Positions 61,558 through 64,000 of a stretch of DNA of 64,000 nucleotides are shown in pieces (position 1 is the stretch's first letter; each line of letters begins with the position of its first letter). The stretch lies in NCBI RefSeq assembly GCF_000027005.1, contig NC_012965.1, forward strand, positions 1,661,001 to 1,725,000, written 5' to 3'. The notes beneath the pieces are model-generated. The model had not been told where the DNA came from. It did no database searches and saw only the letters and a program-made list of their open reading frames with translations. Both the position numbers and the translations under genes were made by a program. This stretch comes from Komagataella phaffii GS115. Its lineage: Eukaryota > Ascomycota > Pichiomycetes > Pichiales > Pichiaceae.

Positions 61558-64000
61558 ATGGATAAACAAAATCTTCTATTGCTAATAGAGGCGTCATTAT
61601 CCAATGATGCCAGTAGGAATCATGATTTGTCTCATTATTTGGATGGTATAGAGCATAAACCAGGGGTTGCGGAGTTTTTCTTTGACCTCGTGGGCGATAA
61701 TTCCTTAAAGGCTCCCGTCAAACTGTTTGTTGCCGTATACTTCAAGAACAAAGTGAAGAAGCATTGGAACATCAATGGAAACGACTCATGGGAACTACAA
61801 CAAAAACAGATTTCTCCGGAAGAAAAAGCATCTATCAAGTCCAAATTTGTACAGGTGTTCCTGGCCAATTGTCAGGATAACAAAGTAAGCCAACTGTTGT
61901 GTGATACATTGTATTTGATATTACAACAAGAAATTGATCAGTGGGATCAACTGACAAATGACACTCTACAATTGCTGCATTCCAAGGACAAGTACGAATA
62001 CGTTTACAGTGGGTTACTGATCCTCAAGACATTTATGAGAACCCAACGTTGGAGCTTGGGAGATGACCGTAGAAGGCTGGATCTTATTGTCGAAAATTCG
62101 TTCGAATTATTGGAAAGTCTAATGGATGATTTGGTCTCTAATGGTCTTGATGATACTTCTGCAAGTAACCTTATTTACCAAATCCTTAAAATATTCAAGT
62201 ATGCTACCTTCACTTCAATGCCTCAGTATTTCATAAGAGATATTGGGAAACTGGAAAAATGGGTTTCTTATCAACTAACGATTGCTTCATCAGAGAGCTC
62301 TTCATCATTAATGGCATTAGACGTGGATAGAAGAACAGTTGATCCTAGGTCAAAATCGCAAAAATGGGCTTTTGCCAATCTATGTAGATTAATCGGAAGA
62401 TATGGCGGTGGAAAATCGATGAGTAGAGAAGCTCATTTGAATCAGTTCTGTGAATTGGTTACATCAAACTTTGCCCCAGAGATTTTAACTCAGGTATTCA
62501 AGATCGCCTCCAATTGGTCTCAAAACCCCGAGTCTCATTGGCTCTCCCAGAAGAGCCTTTATTATTTAATTTTCACTATTCACCAATTTGTCAACGGGCC
62601 CTACAATTGGAAACTAGTGCAGCCTCATATAAGAGAGATCATTGCTCATTTGGTATTACCCAACCTATTACCAACTGACGACGTTGTGGAATTATACGAG
62701 TCTGATCCTGACGAGTATTATAAACGTTACATTGATTTTGGAAACAGCACAACTACTGCCAATGATGCTGCTGTCAATTTATTGGCAGGTATTTCTGAAG
62801 ACAAACTTAAACAAATTTACTCAAATACTGAAGATTTGGTGGTTAGCTGTTTTACCAATGAGAAAAACAACCCATTTCAAGTAGAAGCAAGTCTAAGAGT
62901 CTTGGCTTGTTTCTCTTTGCAATTGAATCAGTCCGATTGGGATGTTGAAGGAATTGTTAAAGTCACATTGCCTTACCTAAACGCAAAGGAGTATCCATTC
63001 TTGCAAACCAGGGCTTGTGATTTGATTACTTGTTATGGAGCAGGCATCAGGGATCTTAATCTCTTGTCAGAAGTCTTCCAAGGACTATTGAAGAATTTCC
63101 AACAAGATGATGATCCGTTGTTGATATTGTTAGGTGCTGAGGCGATAACTGTGTTGATTTCCAGACCAGAGGTTTCTGATTCTCTTAGGCCTCACATCAA
63201 CTCTATCATCAGCAAACTACTAAAACTGTCAAATGAGTATGAGTTTGAAGCAGTTAGCGACATCATCCAAGCATTTGTGTCTGAATTCAGTGCAGAAGTT
63301 CAGCCGTTTGCTTTGCAACTATTTACTGATCTCAACGAGAATTTCCAAAGGATCATGAAAGAAATGATAGACAACAGAAACGACACTGACAAGGAATACC
63401 AGGGCATTGGAGTTTTGGATACCATGTTGTCGATTGTAAACAGTTCCGACAATGTCGATCATGTCACCCGACTCGCCGATATATTAAGGCCTACAGTGCT
63501 GTGCACCATTCAGAATACCCTGGACATGTTTTTAGTTGAAGTTTTGTCCATCTGTGAAACTATTGTCAGCAAGACGAAACAGGTGTCTCAGGCCTTATGG
63601 GATGTGTACATGGAACTATTTGATTCCGCATCTTATTACTTTATACCAGATGTGTGTCAGCCATTTTGGGAAGCTTGCATTATTTATGGATTTAAAGATT
63701 TGAACTTTAAGAGCCCTCAGGTCCAAAAGGCCATTGAAATTATTTCCAACGCTGAACTCTTCGAAGACTATCCAAAGGTGCAATATGAATTACTGAGTCA
63801 AATAATCTTAGCCTGCGATGTTGGACCAGTAATTCCAGATATTCTCAAACTTTCAAATACAAGTGAACCCTGCATTCATATCGAAATCGTTCTAAGTTGT
63901 TTAGTTACCAATCCCCAATTAACAGTTAGCAACATTGATTTAACTCAATTTCTTCCTCTTTGGATGAATAATCAAAAGAAGAGCCCCACAGTGTTTGACG
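61558..64000 (+). CDS. SXM1: importin-beta family karyopherin, N-terminal part (runs off right edge)
   Basis: From the ATG at 61558 the frame is open to the edge (814 codons), so the C-terminus is missing. The start is an importin-beta N-terminal domain: paired helices with EHKPGVAEFFFDLVGDNSLKAPVKLFVAVYFKNKVKKHW (in pieces, about 32-70). Further HEAT-type helices include KYEYVYSGLLILKTF, and the ELYESDPDEYYKRY motif (about 380-393) is typical of the Sxm1/Nmd5/importin-7/8 group. Sxm1 (Kap108) imports the La protein Lhp1 and ribosomal proteins. In S. cerevisiae SHE9, RPT3 and SXM1 are consecutive (YDR393W-YDR395W), and the same order is present here apart from SMP3 between them, so SXM1 is favoured over NMD5. 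Confidence 0.82.
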   Translation, partial: MDKQNLLLLIEASLSNDASRNHDLSHYLDGIEHKPGVAEFFFDLVGDNSLKAPVKLFVAVYFKNKVKKHWNINGNDSWELQQKQISPEEKASIKSKFVQVFLANCQDNKVSQLLCDTLYLILQQEIDQWDQLTNDTLQLLHSKDKYEYVYSGLLILKTFMRTQRWSLGDDRRRLDLIVENSFELLESLMDDLVSNGLDDTSASNLIYQILKIFKYATFTSMPQYFIRDIGKLEKWVSYQLTIASSESSSSLMALDVDRRTVDPRSKSQKWAFANLCRLIGRYGGGKSMSREAHLNQFCELVTSNFAPEILTQVFKIASNWSQNPESHWLSQKSLYYLIFTIHQFVNGPYNWKLVQPHIREIIAHLVLPNLLPTDDVVELYESDPDEYYKRYIDFGNSTTTANDAAVNLLAGISEDKLKQIYSNTEDLVVSCFTNEKNNPFQVEASLRVLACFSLQLNQSDWDVEGIVKVTLPYLNAKEYPFLQTRACDLITCYGAGIRDLNLLSEVFQGLLKNFQQDDDPLLILLGAEAITVLISRPEVSDSLRPHINSIISKLLKLSNEYEFEAVSDIIQAFVSEFSAEVQPFALQLFTDLNENFQRIMKEMIDNRNDTDKEYQGIGVLDTMLSIVNSSDNVDHVTRLADILRPTVLCTIQNTLDMFLVEVLSICETIVSKTKQVSQALWDVYMELFDSASYYFIPDVCQPFWEACIIYGFKDLNFKSPQVQKAIEIISNAELFEDYPKVQYELLSQIILACDVGPVIPDILKLSNTSEPCIHIEIVLSCLVTNPQLTVSNIDLTQFLPLWMNNQKKSPTVFD

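Noticed and set aside
1..64000. Mobile elements, LTRs, CRISPR arrays, viral or toxin genes
   Set aside because: I looked for integrase/reverse-transcriptase motifs, LTR-like ends near the tRNA, and regular spaced repeats, and saw none.

Overview
This window is a gene-dense chromosome segment of a budding yeast. It is almost certainly Komagataella (Pichia pastoris / K. phaffii or a very close relative). The strongest evidence is a 384-residue gene matching the Pichia pexophagy receptor Atg30 residue for residue at its known functional sites (Ser71, Trp73, Phe76, Ser112). Other support: an S-formylglutathione hydrolase of the methanol pathway, a Pex24/28-type peroxin, short introns with TACTAAC-type branch points very close to the 3' splice site, and a nuclear Pol III tRNA gene. 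I see no plasmid, phage, transposon, CRISPR array or rRNA.

Layout. 1-8.5 kb: edge-truncated alpha/beta hydrolase, MAS1, UBA1, MOG1, a flavin monooxygenase. 8.5-19.3 kb: tRNA-Thr(CGT), SEC5, then a mating-pheromone neighbourhood (STE6 exporter, OPI3, an unknown two-helix membrane protein, STE3 receptor) and RIM1. 19.3-30.3 kb: ATG30 behind a long ATG-free leader, a P450, SYP1 (frame broken at a homopolymer), a Bar1/yapsin-like aspartyl protease, FGH1, and a small tail-anchored protein with PY motifs. 30.3-43 kb: a DUF2406 protein, FBP1, an unknown basic protein, PSA1, NUP159, a Zn2Cys6 regulator, a small coiled-coil protein. 43-54 kb: a DYRK/Pom1-like kinase, a dysferlin-domain peroxin, ERV41, SAM2, TDA3, SVF1, SDC1. 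54-64 kb: UGO1, PNO1, SPP2, SHE9/MDM33, RPT3, SMP3, and the start of an importin-beta (SXM1-like) running off the right edge.

How the genes relate. This is a housekeeping chromosome, not a single operon-like system, but there are themes. Peroxisome and methanol biology: ATG30, the Pex24/28-type peroxin, FGH1, FBP1. Pheromone biology: STE6, STE3 and a Bar1-like protease, all three with CGTTTCA within 8-12 nt of the start codon. Protein turnover: UBA1, RPT3 and a possible Rsp5-adaptor-like membrane protein. Several neighbour pairs are also neighbours in Saccharomyces cerevisiae (UBA1-STE6, MOG1-OPI3, SDC1-UGO1, SHE9-RPT3-SXM1, PNO1-SPP2-SMP3), which supports the gene calls.

The most interesting signals are: the SYP1 frame break, which lies exactly on a perfect -1 slippery heptamer (A AAA AAC) but could equally be a homopolymer miscall; a stop-free 54-nt intron in UBA1 that leaves a two-codon first exon; the shared CGTTTCA element; and a 537-nt ATG-free stretch before ATG30. 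Starts were moved to the first plausible ATG wherever the longest open frame began at a non-ATG codon.
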